From Paenibacillus endophyticus (GTDB lineage: Bacteria > Bacillota > Bacilli > Paenibacillales > Paenibacillaceae), in the NCBI RefSeq assembly GCF_014192395.1, contig NZ_JACHXW010000025.1:49430-113429 (forward strand): DNA of 64,000 bases. The letters are read 5' to 3'. Position numbers and translations under genes: made by a program. The notes under the pieces were generated by a model. It saw nothing but the letters and a program-made list of their open reading frames with translations. It was not told where the DNA came from and did not search any database. Positions 26,981 to 35,564 of the stretch are shown here, in pieces. How positions within the stretch are numbered: the stretch's first letter is position 1; each line of letters begins with the position of its first letter.

Positions 26981-27307
26981 CTATAAATCCTCATATCCGA
27001 CCAGCAAGAAAATAATAACGCTTACGACAGCAATATGAATTAATGAAGACGCAACGAGGAGGCCGGCTACCCGCCAATCCTTCACCGACAGGCGGGTATT
27101 CGCACTTAATTTATACATGGAAAAACCAATCACATTCGCTATAAGCAAAGACTGCGCCAACCCTTTGGAAACCGTGATGAACGCAGGCGTATTGTTGACA
27201 ATCGGGTTTAAAAACCAGCTAAACGGCTCCACTAGCATCACAATAGGAAATACAATCCATGCCAAAAAATAAACAGGCAAAATATAAACGATTTTTCGTA
27301 TTGCCAT
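26981..27307 (-). CDS. Small integral membrane protein, unknown
   Basis: 108 residues from the ATG at 27307, which has AAAGGAG at good spacing; the open frame extends to 27418 but the extra residues look non-coding. About three helices (YILPVYFLAWIVFPIVML, ISKGLAQSLLIANVIGFSM-like, and VAGLLVASSLIHIAVVSVIIFLLVGY). No family was recognised. It is monocistronic, on the minus strand, between the TIMP-like gene and a repeat-rich leader. Confidence 0.7.
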   Translation of the reverse strand: MAIRKIVYILPVYFLAWIVFPIVMLVEPFSWFLNPIVNNTPAFITVSKGLAQSLLIANVIGFSMYKLSANTRLSVKDWRVAGLLVASSLIHIAVVSVIIFLLVGYEDL

Positions 27308-27737
27308 ACCCTCGCTCCTTTGTTGGAATATATAAGATACAACGTATCTTCTTGGAAAAATGTTACTCTTTTTACATCCATCCTCGTATAAATATTCTTT
27401 TAGCCGTTTAATCAACACTCCATACCTCCTTCTTCAGGCTGAGTTTAAAGCATGCTCTGGTCCCTACTCTCATAAACTGGATACGGTTAAAATTACGGTA
27501 ACTGATCAACCATTCGGATATGCTTTTGAAGCTATATAAGATGAACTAAACATAAGTATGCCGTTATAGCTGCGTGACCAAAGTCATTCTTCCGATCGCG
27601 ATTGCAGCCAAATGGTTTTGATTAGTTAACTTCATATAGGGTTACCATTTGGTCTGCAAAAGCGAACATTCCATTTCTCCAGAACGACTTTGTTATCTCC
27701 GCCTACGCAGCTCATTCATTAGTTCAACTTATTTAGC
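27308..27737. other. Intergenic region upstream of the ABC-2 exporter
   Basis: About 430 bases without a plausible gene on either strand. The right end runs into the 40-bp tandem repeat. No clear promoter could be picked by eye. Confidence 0.4.
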
Positions 27738-27834
27738 TTTGCTTCACAAAACTTAAGCGTATGCTTTCGAAGCGAGTTTTGCTTCACAAAACTTAAGCGT
27801 ATGCTTTCGAAGCGAGTTTTGCTTCACAAAACTT
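27738..27834 (+). repeat. 40-bp tandem repeat in the leader of the ABC exporter genes
   Basis: Two full copies and an 18-base third copy of a unit containing GCTTCACAAAACTTAAGCG, GTATGCTTTCGAAGCGAG and TTTT. Each unit can fold: CAAAACT pairs with AGTTTTG, and GCTT-TCG-AAGC is a small inner palindrome. The last partial copy runs into the AAGGAGG ribosome site of the ATPase gene. Confidence 0.85.
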
Positions 27835-27849
27835 GAAGGAGGTTACATA

Positions 27850-28779
27850 ATGCCCGTGTTGGAAGTGCGTCATTTGCGGAAAAGTTTTGGCGCGGTAAAC
27901 GCCGTAGAAGATATCAGCTTCACCGTCGAGGCCGGCGAGGTGTTTACGATTATCGGCCCGAACGGCGCTGGCAAGACGACTACGCTGGAAATGATCGAAG
28001 GCTTGCAGGTGCCGGATAGCGGCCAAATCGAGTTCGGCGAGCTTAGCTGGGTCAAAAACAGTGAGCAAATTAAAACCTCAATCGGTGTCCAGCCGCAATC
28101 AAGCGCTCTATTCGATCTGCTGACTGTTGAAGAAAACTTGGACTTGTTCGCAACCTTTTATCCGAAATCCAAGCCAGCGTCGGAGGTATTGGAGATGATC
28201 AACCTGACGGATCAGCGGAACAAGCAGGTCCGCAAGCTCTCCGGCGGTCAGAAACAAAGGCTCGCAATCGGGCTTGCGATGATAAACGACCCGATTCTTA
28301 TTTTTCTAGATGAACCGACTACAGGACTTGATCCGCAGGCTAGGCGCAACATTTGGGATATTATATTGAAGCTGAAGGCGCTCGGCAAAACGACTATTCT
28401 CACGACGCACTACATGGAGGAAGCAGAGAAGCTAAGCGACCGCGTCTGCATCGTTGACCAAGGGAAAGTCGTCACGCTCGATACGCCCGCCGCCTTAATT
28501 GACCGCCTTACGCAGGAGCGCGAGGTTAGGCTTACCTTTATCGACGGTGCCGAAGCAGCAATAGAGACAGAAAAGATTGCACAGACTCAGTCTGCCGTCG
28601 TTCGCACAAGCCGCGATGGGGATGCCCTTCAGCTATGGACGACGCAGCCTGAAGAAACCCTTTACGAGGTGTTCGGCTTTACGAAGGGGCGCGGATTCCG
28701 GGTTGAGCAAATTTCAATTCGTGAAATGAGCCTGGAAGACGTATTTATTGCCTTCACTGGGAAGGAGTGGAGAGATTAG
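27850..28779 (+). CDS. ABC-2 type transporter ATPase (DrrA/CcmA-like)
   Basis: 309 residues behind AAGGAGG. Walker A GPNGAGKTT (about 36-44), Q-loop GVQPQSS, signature LSGGQKQR, Walker B ILIFLDEPTTGLDP, H-loop TTHYMEEAE. The C-terminal ~90 residues form the regulatory extension of the DrrA/CcmA subfamily (EVRLTFIDG, later EQISIREMSLEDVFI). It drives the membrane subunit encoded immediately downstream. Exported substrates of the family include antibiotics, lipids and polymers; here it is unknown. Confidence 0.94.
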   Translation: MPVLEVRHLRKSFGAVNAVEDISFTVEAGEVFTIIGPNGAGKTTTLEMIEGLQVPDSGQIEFGELSWVKNSEQIKTSIGVQPQSSALFDLLTVEENLDLFATFYPKSKPASEVLEMINLTDQRNKQVRKLSGGQKQRLAIGLAMINDPILIFLDEPTTGLDPQARRNIWDIILKLKALGKTTILTTHYMEEAEKLSDRVCIVDQGKVVTLDTPAALIDRLTQEREVRLTFIDGAEAAIETEKIAQTQSAVVRTSRDGDALQLWTTQPEETLYEVFGFTKGRGFRVEQISIREMSLEDVFIAFTGKEWRD

Positions 28780-29901
28780 ATGAACAGTATGAAGCAGTTT
28801 TCCAAAATGTTTTCCGCTCAGATCAAAATGATGTTTCGCGAGAAGCAGGTATGGTTTTGGAATATCTTTTTCCCTGTTATATTGATGGTGCTGTTTATGG
28901 TCATCTTCGGAGGCGGCTCCAGCGAAAGCTTCAAGGCCAAAATAGCAATTGTGGATTCCCAGCCGAATGCAGCCTCCGCCATGCTGCTTGAGCAGCTGCA
29001 GCAAATTCCTGTGTTTAAATGGGAATCCGAGCAGCCGGTTACTTTAGAGGCAGGCAATAGGCTCGTCGAAAAGCAAGACATTGATGCCCTCATTATTCTT
29101 CCTGAGACCGAGAGCGCAACGACGATCAAGCTTGTCGTGAACAAAGCAGACGAACAAGGAGCAACGACCCAAGCTGTCTCAGGCATATTGGATCAATTCA
29201 TTCAACAGGCGAATTGGACGGCAGCCGGCGCAACACCAACGTTCAGCCTCGCCAAAACCTCCATTTCCTCCGGCGCAGACGATTTGAATTATGCCGATTT
29301 CCTGTTAACGGGCATGATTGGCTTGTCTGTGGCACAGGGCGGATTGTTCGGCATGGTCGGACTCGTTGAAATGCGTAGGAACGGCTTGATGAAAAGGCTT
29401 CGCATGACACCTGCGAGAATGGGACTTTACGGGCTTGCCGGCATGCTGGTAAAACTGCTGCTCGGCATCGTACAGATCATTATTTTGACACTGATTGGCG
29501 TGTTCGGGTTCGGCGCAAACCTCCATATCAACATATTCAGCTTGGTTATCGCCTTCCTTGCGGGTGGATTGGTCTTTAATGCGATGGGCTACCTGTTCTC
29601 CTCGTTCAGCAAGTCGATAGAGGCATATATGGGGATGTCGAACATCGCGAGCATGCTGATGATGTTCCTAAGCGGCGTTTTCTTCCCGCTCGAATCGCTT
29701 CCGACTTGGCTGCAGCCGGTTACGCAAATGCTGCCGCTCACCTATTTCGTCGAAGGCATGCGAGATGGACTTATTTATAACTCCGGTATCGCATCAGGCG
29801 CATTCTGGGCCGGAATCGGCGTAATGGTCATATGGGGCGTCGTGTCCTTCCTCGTCGGTTCACAGGTTTACAAAGCCAAATCCGTATCGGATGCACAATA
29901 A
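28780..29901 (+). CDS. ABC-2 type transporter permease
   Basis: 373 residues. One N-terminal helix (about 25-45, WFWNIFFPVILMVLFMVIFGG), a ~130-residue extracytoplasmic region, then five to six helices, with the ABC-2 signature segment MRRNGLMKRLRMTPARMGLYGLAGMLVK and a reentrant GVFFPLESLPTWLQPVTQMLPLTYF near the end. The ATG directly follows the ATPase stop codon, so the two are translationally coupled. It ends at a strong terminator, so this is a two-gene exporter. Confidence 0.93.
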   Translation: MNSMKQFSKMFSAQIKMMFREKQVWFWNIFFPVILMVLFMVIFGGGSSESFKAKIAIVDSQPNAASAMLLEQLQQIPVFKWESEQPVTLEAGNRLVEKQDIDALIILPETESATTIKLVVNKADEQGATTQAVSGILDQFIQQANWTAAGATPTFSLAKTSISSGADDLNYADFLLTGMIGLSVAQGGLFGMVGLVEMRRNGLMKRLRMTPARMGLYGLAGMLVKLLLGIVQIIILTLIGVFGFGANLHINIFSLVIAFLAGGLVFNAMGYLFSSFSKSIEAYMGMSNIASMLMMFLSGVFFPLESLPTWLQPVTQMLPLTYFVEGMRDGLIYNSGIASGAFWAGIGVMVIWGVVSFLVGSQVYKAKSVSDAQ

Positions 29902-29920
29902 CATGCATATGATGCAGCAA

Positions 29921-29964
29921 CAGCAGGCCGCGGCAGCTTATCGACTAAGCTGCTGCGCCTGCTG
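29921..29964 (+). terminator. Intrinsic terminator after the ABC exporter
   Basis: CAGCAGGC/GCCTGCTG outer and GCAGCTTA/TAAGCTGC inner stems form a long hairpin 20 bases after the permease stop codon. Confidence 0.8.
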
Positions 29965-29989
29965 TCTTCGTCATGATATTCTTCAAGGT

Positions 29990-30029
29990 GAAACGACTAT
30001 CGCCGTCCTTTAGCGGTACGGCGCGTTTC
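29990..30029. repeat. Intergenic hairpin related to the two-hairpin repeats
   Basis: GAAACG/CGTTTC with inner GCCG/CGGC pairs, followed by GAGAAATATAGAG, the same string that follows the hairpin at 17041. A diverged family member. Confidence 0.5.
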
Positions 30030-30094
30030 ATACCGAGAAATATAGAGCATGTATAAACTATGAATAAACCTTCCTTTATTTTCAAAAATGAAGC

Positions 30095-31240
30095 TCACAC
30101 TTTACATTCAGAATGCTTCAGCAAAGACTTCTCTACTTGAATCGTCGTATGCTCAATGTGAAATTCATCCGCAATTTGACTGATCGCTTGCTGCAGTACG
30201 GTTTGGCAATCAACGGAATCGTCTACCGTGAGATGGCAGCTTAAGGAATCAAGACCCGAGGTAATTGTCCAAATATGCAGGTCATGCACATCTTTTACTC
30301 CCGGAATACGAAGCAGTGTCTTCTCGACTTGCTCCGCGTCCACGTTGGCAGGCGTACCTTCCATGAGGATATGAACCGTCGATTTAATGATCCCCCACGC
30401 GCTTTTTAGAATGAGCAGCGCGACGATGACGCTAATAATCGGATCAACAATGTACCAGGAAAACAACGACATCAGAATACCGGCAATGATCGCTCCTACT
30501 GAGCCGATAGCGTCACCTAGCACGTGCAAATATGCGCTTCGCACATTTAAATTGTCCTTTACGTCGGCTTTCCGCATGAGGAACCAAGCACTCGCTAGAT
30601 TGGCAAGCAAGCCGATCCCTGCAATGACCATCATCGTTCCGCTGGCTACAGTCGGAGGTTCGCCGAAACGTTTAATCGCCTCGACCACAATGAACGCCGC
30701 AATGACGAACAGCGTTACCCCATTCAGCAGCGCCGCCAATATTTCGAACCGATGAAAACCGTAGGTACGGCTGGAGGATCTCGGTCGCACCGCGAACCAC
30801 ATCGCAGCGAGGCTTAAAGCCAGCGCTGCTGTATCGCTCAGCATATGTCCGGAATCGGATAATAACGCGAGCGAATTCGTTATCAAGCCGCCTACAAATT
30901 CCAGCACCATAATTCCCGCCGTTATGATCAATGCGATTAGCAGGCCGGCCTTGTTGTTAGGTGCATGAGAATGCCCGTGATGGCCATGCGAGTGTCCGTG
31001 GTGGTGCCCATGATGGTGACCGCTATGGCTATGCCCTGCATGGCTATGTCCTGCATGGCTGTGACTGCTACGGCTATGTTTTCCGTTTTTTAGTGACTGC
31101 TTTCCTGTTTCATCATGATTATGGCCATGCGAATGGCTGCAGGACTCTCCCGCATGGTTATGATCATGCAGCTTATCCCCGCTGGCAGCATCCGCTTTCC
31201 CTGCTTTTCTATCTTGCTCGCTGTCCGATGGTTTGCTCAT
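30095..31240 (-). CDS. CDF-family zinc/cobalt efflux transporter with His-rich N-terminus
   Basis: 381 residues from the ATG behind GGGGGAG (a longer form from 31303 is possible). Residues ~25-95 are a run of His-Gly/Ser repeats (HSHAGHSHSGHHHGHHHG) that can buffer metal. Six membrane helices follow, with SDSGHMLSDTAALAL (H-x3-D) and the paired helix V ADAIGS-like LGDAIGSVGAI (H-x3-D), the zinc site of CzcD/ZitB-type proteins. The cytoplasmic C-terminal domain is VHDLHIWTITSGLDSLSCHL. It exports Zn2+, Co2+ or Cd2+ by proton antiport. An ArsR/SmtB-type palindrome lies upstream, and a matching sensor is encoded at 36890-37255. Confidence 0.94.
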   Translation of the reverse strand: MSKPSDSEQDRKAGKADAASGDKLHDHNHAGESCSHSHGHNHDETGKQSLKNGKHSRSSHSHAGHSHAGHSHSGHHHGHHHGHSHGHHGHSHAPNNKAGLLIALIITAGIMVLEFVGGLITNSLALLSDSGHMLSDTAALALSLAAMWFAVRPRSSSRTYGFHRFEILAALLNGVTLFVIAAFIVVEAIKRFGEPPTVASGTMMVIAGIGLLANLASAWFLMRKADVKDNLNVRSAYLHVLGDAIGSVGAIIAGILMSLFSWYIVDPIISVIVALLILKSAWGIIKSTVHILMEGTPANVDAEQVEKTLLRIPGVKDVHDLHIWTITSGLDSLSCHLTVDDSVDCQTVLQQAISQIADEFHIEHTTIQVEKSLLKHSECKV

Positions 31241-31325
31241 CTCATTCTCCCCCGATTCCGACGCCCAGACTCGCTTAGTCTGCTTCCTTGCGGATCTTTT
31301 CATTAAAACCACCCGTATTCAAATA

Positions 31326-31349
31326 ACATATGAACATGTGCTCATATGT
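31326..31349. promoter_or_regulatory. CzrA/SmtB-type operator
   Basis: ACATATGAACAT and GTGCTCATATGT form a 12-2-12-like imperfect palindrome (10 of 12 pairs). It contains the ATATGA..TCATAT core of CzrA/SmtB operators and lies just upstream of the CDF transporter. Confidence 0.75.
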
Positions 31350-31424
31350 ATTATATGTAAAATATGCCTCCGTTGCAACCATTTTCGATGATTGCGAAAA
31401 AGTTCTACTCATTGAAAAACAAAA

Positions 31425-31446
31425 AGAGACGCAGGATAGCGTCTCT
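31425..31446 (-). terminator. glpD: Intrinsic terminator of the GlpD gene
   Basis: AGAGACGC/GCGTCTCT stem with a 6-base loop, followed on the minus strand by TTTTTG. It lies 41 bases after the stop codon. Confidence 0.85.
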
Positions 31447-31487
31447 GATTACTATGATTTCATCGTGAACATACGTCCGTGATACAC

Positions 31488-33173
31488 TTAGCCGCGAAGC
31501 GGCTCAACGGCCTCTACAAGCTTCTCTTCAAGCTCTGCCGAGTAGACAGCATGCTGCTCCTCGCTCCAGCCAAGCAGCTCCGCCATTGCCGACATCGCCG
31601 CTTCTTTCCACTGCTTCACATGGTCAATCCGGAAGAAAAGATCGCCGGTACGGCGAATGAAGAAGTCAACAGGCTTCACTGCCATTTCCGCTTCTATCGC
31701 GTAGCGAAGCTGAACCGCCAGCACTAAGGGAAGCTTGAACGCAGCCGCCCACTCAGCTGTGGTTTGTGCAAGCTTGAACAATTGATCTACGTTCGAGCCA
31801 TAACGCTCCGCCAAAAACTTCGACTCTTCCTTTGAGAAGCCGAATTTGGAGCCTTCCGCTGTTTTTTTATTCACGTAAGACTCGAACCCGCCCGATCCGC
31901 CCAGGTCTCCGCCTGACATTGGAATCGATTTCGTATCGCCTTTGACAAACTGCAAGCCGCTTCCTTCCTGCCCGAGCAGCTCCACCACTTTATCGACGAC
32001 GGTCTCAGCCATTTTGCGGTAGCCTGTCAGCTTGCCCCCTGCAATAGAAATCAACCCGGAATCGGATACGAAAATTTCATCGCGGCGAGAAATTTCCGAA
32101 GGCGATTTCCCTTCCTGCTGAATAAGCGGACGAAGGCCTGCCCAGCTTGATTCGACATCGCCCTCTACGAGCTTTAGATCAGGGAACATGAAGTTGACCG
32201 CTTGCAGCAAATAAGTACGGTCCTCCAGCGTCATGATCGGATTGACTGCGTTGCCCTTGTAATTGGTATCCGTTGTACCGAAATAGGTTTTGCCGGCGCG
32301 TGGAATGGCGAAGACCATGCGGCCATCCGGCGTATCAAAGTAAACCGCTTGGCGCAGCGGAAATCGGCTTTTGTCGAATACGAGATGAACGCCTTTGGTC
32401 AAACGAAGCGTTTTTCCTTTTTTTGAGCCGTCCATTTCACGGATATCATCCACCCAAGGACCTGTCGCATTAATAATTTTGGCAGCCTTAAGCTCATATT
32501 GTGCGCCGCTGATGTTATCTTTAACCAAAGCGCCGGTAATCTTCCCGTCATTGCCGTAACGCAGCGTTTCTACACGCGCGTAGTTGACTGCCAACGCGCT
32601 TCTTTCGACCGCTTTTTTCATGACTTCAATCGTCAGCCGAGCATCGTCCGTGCGGTATTCCACATAATAGCCGCCACCCTTCAGCCCATCTCGCTTAAGC
32701 AGCGGCTCCTTCGACAGCGTATCCGCCGCGCTCAGCATCACCCGGCGCTCTTTCCGTTTCACCCCAGCCAAAAAATCATAGACGCGCAAGCCGATCGAAG
32801 TCGAGAATTTGCCGAACGTACCGCCTTTGTATAGCGGCAGCAGCATCCATTCCGGTGTCGTTACATGCGGCCCGTTCTCGTAAACGATTGCCCGCTCCTT
32901 GCCTACCTCAGCCACGACTCCGACTTCAAATTGCTTCAAATAACGCAATCCGCCGTGAACAAGCTTCGTCGAACGGCTTGACGTTCCTGCTGCATAATCC
33001 TGCATCTCCACGAGCGCCACCTTCATGCCGCGCGCTGCAGCATCAAGCGCGATTCCCGCACCGGTTATCCCACCGCCGATTACCAGCACATCAATTTGTG
33101 ATTGCTGCATTTGCTCCAATACCTGCTCACGATTTTGCGCGGAAAAATGCCCACTGCCGAGTTTGCTTTTCAT
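31488..33173 (-). CDS. glpD: Aerobic glycerol-3-phosphate dehydrogenase
   Basis: 561 residues, normal for the family. FAD-binding GxGxxG is VLVIGGGITGAGIALDAAARG (about 30-50), followed by SSRSTKLVHGGLRYL and, further on, the GKLTGYRKMAE segment typical of GlpD. It oxidises glycerol-3-phosphate to dihydroxyacetone phosphate at the membrane and passes electrons to quinone. ATG behind TAGGAGG. It is preceded by a 250-base leader containing a terminator, as expected for GlpP-dependent antitermination. Last gene of the glycerol cluster glpP-glpK-glpD. Confidence 0.96.
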   Translation of the reverse strand: MKSKLGSGHFSAQNREQVLEQMQQSQIDVLVIGGGITGAGIALDAAARGMKVALVEMQDYAAGTSSRSTKLVHGGLRYLKQFEVGVVAEVGKERAIVYENGPHVTTPEWMLLPLYKGGTFGKFSTSIGLRVYDFLAGVKRKERRVMLSAADTLSKEPLLKRDGLKGGGYYVEYRTDDARLTIEVMKKAVERSALAVNYARVETLRYGNDGKITGALVKDNISGAQYELKAAKIINATGPWVDDIREMDGSKKGKTLRLTKGVHLVFDKSRFPLRQAVYFDTPDGRMVFAIPRAGKTYFGTTDTNYKGNAVNPIMTLEDRTYLLQAVNFMFPDLKLVEGDVESSWAGLRPLIQQEGKSPSEISRRDEIFVSDSGLISIAGGKLTGYRKMAETVVDKVVELLGQEGSGLQFVKGDTKSIPMSGGDLGGSGGFESYVNKKTAEGSKFGFSKEESKFLAERYGSNVDQLFKLAQTTAEWAAAFKLPLVLAVQLRYAIEAEMAVKPVDFFIRRTGDLFFRIDHVKQWKEAAMSAMAELLGWSEEQHAVYSAELEEKLVEAVEPLRG

Positions 33174-33262
33174 GCTAATTTCCTCCTAGTTCTTATGCCT
33201 CTATTGTTCTGCGATAACCCAATCATTACTCGCGAATAAATGAATATAACAATAAACGCCAT

Positions 33263-33315
33263 CGTTTCAGCGAAACGTATAGAGAAAGTATTAAACCCAT
33301 ATCCTTACTAATACG
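33263..33315. repeat. Two-hairpin intergenic repeat, diverged copy
   Basis: CGTTTC-AGC-GAAACG followed by CGTAT..AAAGTA / TACT.ATACG. It has the same order of elements and the TATAGAGAAAG string of the copy at 17041, here between glpD and its leader terminator. Confidence 0.5.
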
Positions 33316-33321
33316 TCAAAA

Positions 33322-33379
33322 AAACCACTCAAACCGCTTCCTGCCCCGAAAAAGGGTGTGGAAGCGGTCTTCGTGGTTT
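33322..33379 (-). terminator. Terminator in the glpK-glpD gap, likely GlpP-controlled
   Basis: On the minus strand AAACCAC..ACCGCTTCC pairs with GGAAGCGGT..GTGGTTT and is followed by seven or more T residues. It sits 46 bases after glpK and ~150 bases before glpD. In B. subtilis a leader terminator of this kind before glpD is read through when GlpP binds glycerol-3-phosphate. GlpP is encoded upstream here, so the same control is likely, though it could also simply end glpPK. Confidence 0.8.
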
Positions 33380-33424
33380 CTCCTGATCTCCAACCGTTAT
33401 TAACTTAGCCGTAGTATACCATAA

Positions 33425-34915
33425 TTATTGCGCAAAAGCCATGGCCGCCTTCACCGCGCGATGCCAGCCTCCATATAGCTCAGCTCGCCGCTCCTCTTCC
33501 ATTTCGGGCTCGAACACGCGATCAACCTGTCTAAGCCCCGCCAGCTCCTCACGGCTTTCCCAGAAGCCTACCGCAAGCCCAGCCAAATAAGCGGCGCCTA
33601 ACGCTGTTGACTCATTAATAACGGGACGTTCAACCGGCACGCCGAGCAGATCGCTCTGGAACTGCATCAGCAAATTGTTATTCACAGCTCCTCCGTCCAC
33701 CGACAGCGATTGCAGCGGCAGCCCCGACTCCTCCTCCATCACGGAGAGAACGTCTTTCGTCTGATAGGCCAATGACTCAAGGACCGCCCTGACGAAATGA
33801 GCTTTGGTCGTACCGCGAGTTAGGCCAAATGCTGCTCCTCTAACATCACTATTCCAATAAGGCGTTCCAAGTCCGACGAAGGCAGGAACGACATATACGC
33901 CGTCCGTCGATTCAACCTGCCCCGCCAGCCCTTCGGTTTCCGTCGCCGATTCGATTAATTCCAGGCCGTCGCGGAGCCACTGAATTGCCGCGCCTGCAAC
34001 AAATACGCTGCCTTCAAGCGCATACTCCAGCTTGCCGTCGATTTCCCAAGCAATCGTCGTAAGCAGCCCTTTTTCGGAAACGATCGCTTTGGTTCCCGTA
34101 TTCATCAGCATAAAACAGCCTGTTCCATAGGTGTTTTTGGTGCTGCCTTCTTCATAGGCATTCTGGCCGAATAAAGCAGCCTGCTGATCCCCAGCTGCCC
34201 CAGCTACCGGAATGCAGCAGCCGAAAAGCTTCTCATCCATTTGCCCGTATATCTCTGATGATGAGCGCACTTCAGGAAGCATTTCTTTCGGAACCTGTAA
34301 AATGCTTAACAGCTCCTCATCCCAGCTCCGCTCATGAATGTTGAACATAAGCGTCCTAGCGGCGTTGGACACATCCGTTACATGAACCGCGCCTCCTGTC
34401 AGGTTCCAAATAAGCCAGGTATCGATTGTACCGAACAGCAGCTCGCCCTTCTCCGCACGCTCACGCGCTCCTTCCACCTGCTCCAGCAGCCAGTGCACCT
34501 TCGTGCCTGAGAAATAAGCGTCGATAAGCAAGCCTGTTTTATCATGAAACGTCTGGGCATATCCTTCCTGCTTCAGCCTGTCGCTAATGGCTGCCGTTTG
34601 ACGTGATTGCCACACGATAGCGTTGTAGATCGGTTCCCCCGTTGCTTTGTCCCATACCACCGTCGTCTCCCGCTGGTTTGTAATCCCAATGCCCGCAATC
34701 TGATCGGCGGTTACACCTGTTTTATCCAATACCTCGGCAATGACCTTCTTCGTGGATTCCCATATAAACAGGGCATCCGCCTCAACCCATCCGGCATGTG
34801 GATAAGTGAGCGGCAGCTCTTCCCGAGCCATGCTGACGATGGCGCCGCTGCGATCGATAAGCAGCGCTCTTGTGCTAGTTGTCCCCTGATCAAGCGACAG
34901 CATATAGGTTTTCAT
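33425..34915 (-). CDS. glpK: Glycerol kinase
   Basis: 496 residues, typical length. N-terminal MLSLDQGTTSTRALLIDRSG is the ATP/phosphate loop of FGGY kinases. Further family blocks are GITNQRETTVVWD, NTYGTGCFMLMNTG and the C-terminal GGAVNNNLLMQFQSDLLG. It phosphorylates glycerol to glycerol-3-phosphate. ATG behind GAAGGAGG, 19 bases after glpP. No glycerol facilitator gene (glpF) is present in the cluster, so uptake must come from elsewhere or by diffusion. The usual PTS-phosphorylated His region could not be confirmed by eye. Confidence 0.96.
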   Translation of the reverse strand: MKTYMLSLDQGTTSTRALLIDRSGAIVSMAREELPLTYPHAGWVEADALFIWESTKKVIAEVLDKTGVTADQIAGIGITNQRETTVVWDKATGEPIYNAIVWQSRQTAAISDRLKQEGYAQTFHDKTGLLIDAYFSGTKVHWLLEQVEGARERAEKGELLFGTIDTWLIWNLTGGAVHVTDVSNAARTLMFNIHERSWDEELLSILQVPKEMLPEVRSSSEIYGQMDEKLFGCCIPVAGAAGDQQAALFGQNAYEEGSTKNTYGTGCFMLMNTGTKAIVSEKGLLTTIAWEIDGKLEYALEGSVFVAGAAIQWLRDGLELIESATETEGLAGQVESTDGVYVVPAFVGLGTPYWNSDVRGAAFGLTRGTTKAHFVRAVLESLAYQTKDVLSVMEEESGLPLQSLSVDGGAVNNNLLMQFQSDLLGVPVERPVINESTALGAAYLAGLAVGFWESREELAGLRQVDRVFEPEMEEERRAELYGGWHRAVKAAMAFAQ

Positions 34916-34934
34916 TATTATTCCTCCTTCACCA

Positions 34935-35507
34935 TTACGGTTGGAATTCCTCTGCTGCTCTCCAAAGCTCCTTGCGCGATGTCGTTATCGCGGAAGCCCC
35001 TGCATCCAGCGCTTGCTTGACGTGCTCCTGCGTTCGAATCAAGCCTCCTGCAATGATCGGAATGCCGCTCCGCTCCTTAACCTCACGCATGATATCAGGA
35101 ATCACACCCGGTAATACTTCAATAAAATCAGGACGGTTTTTATCGAGCACCGTATAGCTCCGCTCCAGCGCATCCGAGTCAATGAGAAAAAGCCTCTGAA
35201 TCGCGATAAGACCATTCTGCTTCGTCCGTCCAATGACGCTTGAACGCGTTGAAATAAGGCCGGCCGGCCTTATCGATTGGCATAGAAACTCCGCCGCATA
35301 TTCATCGTTTTTCAGACCGTCGATCAAATCGGCATGCAGCAGCACTTTTTTGCCATGCTGGCTGGCCAAATCGACAATGTTTTTTATTTGTCCCAAATGC
35401 CCGCCCAGCAGCACCATATATGAAAAATGGGAGGCAAGAACTGCCTCCACATCCTTCAGCTTATGGACTGCCGGCAGCAATTTTTGTCCGTTCAACAGCA
35501 ATGACAT
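34935..35507 (-). CDS. glpP: Glycerol-3-phosphate-responsive antiterminator
   Basis: 190 residues, the expected size. Recognisable GlpP blocks are YMVLLGGHLGQIKNIVDLA, LLHADLIDGLKNDEYAAEFL, STRSSVIGRTKQNGL, DFIEVLPGVIPDI and IIAGGLIRTQEHV. The protein is a TIM-barrel-like RNA-binding antiterminator activated by glycerol-3-phosphate, acting on mRNA leaders such as that of glpD. First gene of the glpP-glpK unit, 57 bases after the LacI gene on the same strand. ATG behind GGAGGTGG. Confidence 0.95.
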   Translation of the reverse strand: MSLLLNGQKLLPAVHKLKDVEAVLASHFSYMVLLGGHLGQIKNIVDLASQHGKKVLLHADLIDGLKNDEYAAEFLCQSIRPAGLISTRSSVIGRTKQNGLIAIQRLFLIDSDALERSYTVLDKNRPDFIEVLPGVIPDIMREVKERSGIPIIAGGLIRTQEHVKQALDAGASAITTSRKELWRAAEEFQP

Positions 35508-35564
35508 AACCCGCCACCTCCAATCTCAATCTGAAGCCTCTTCAAGCTAACAGCAGCAGAGCTG

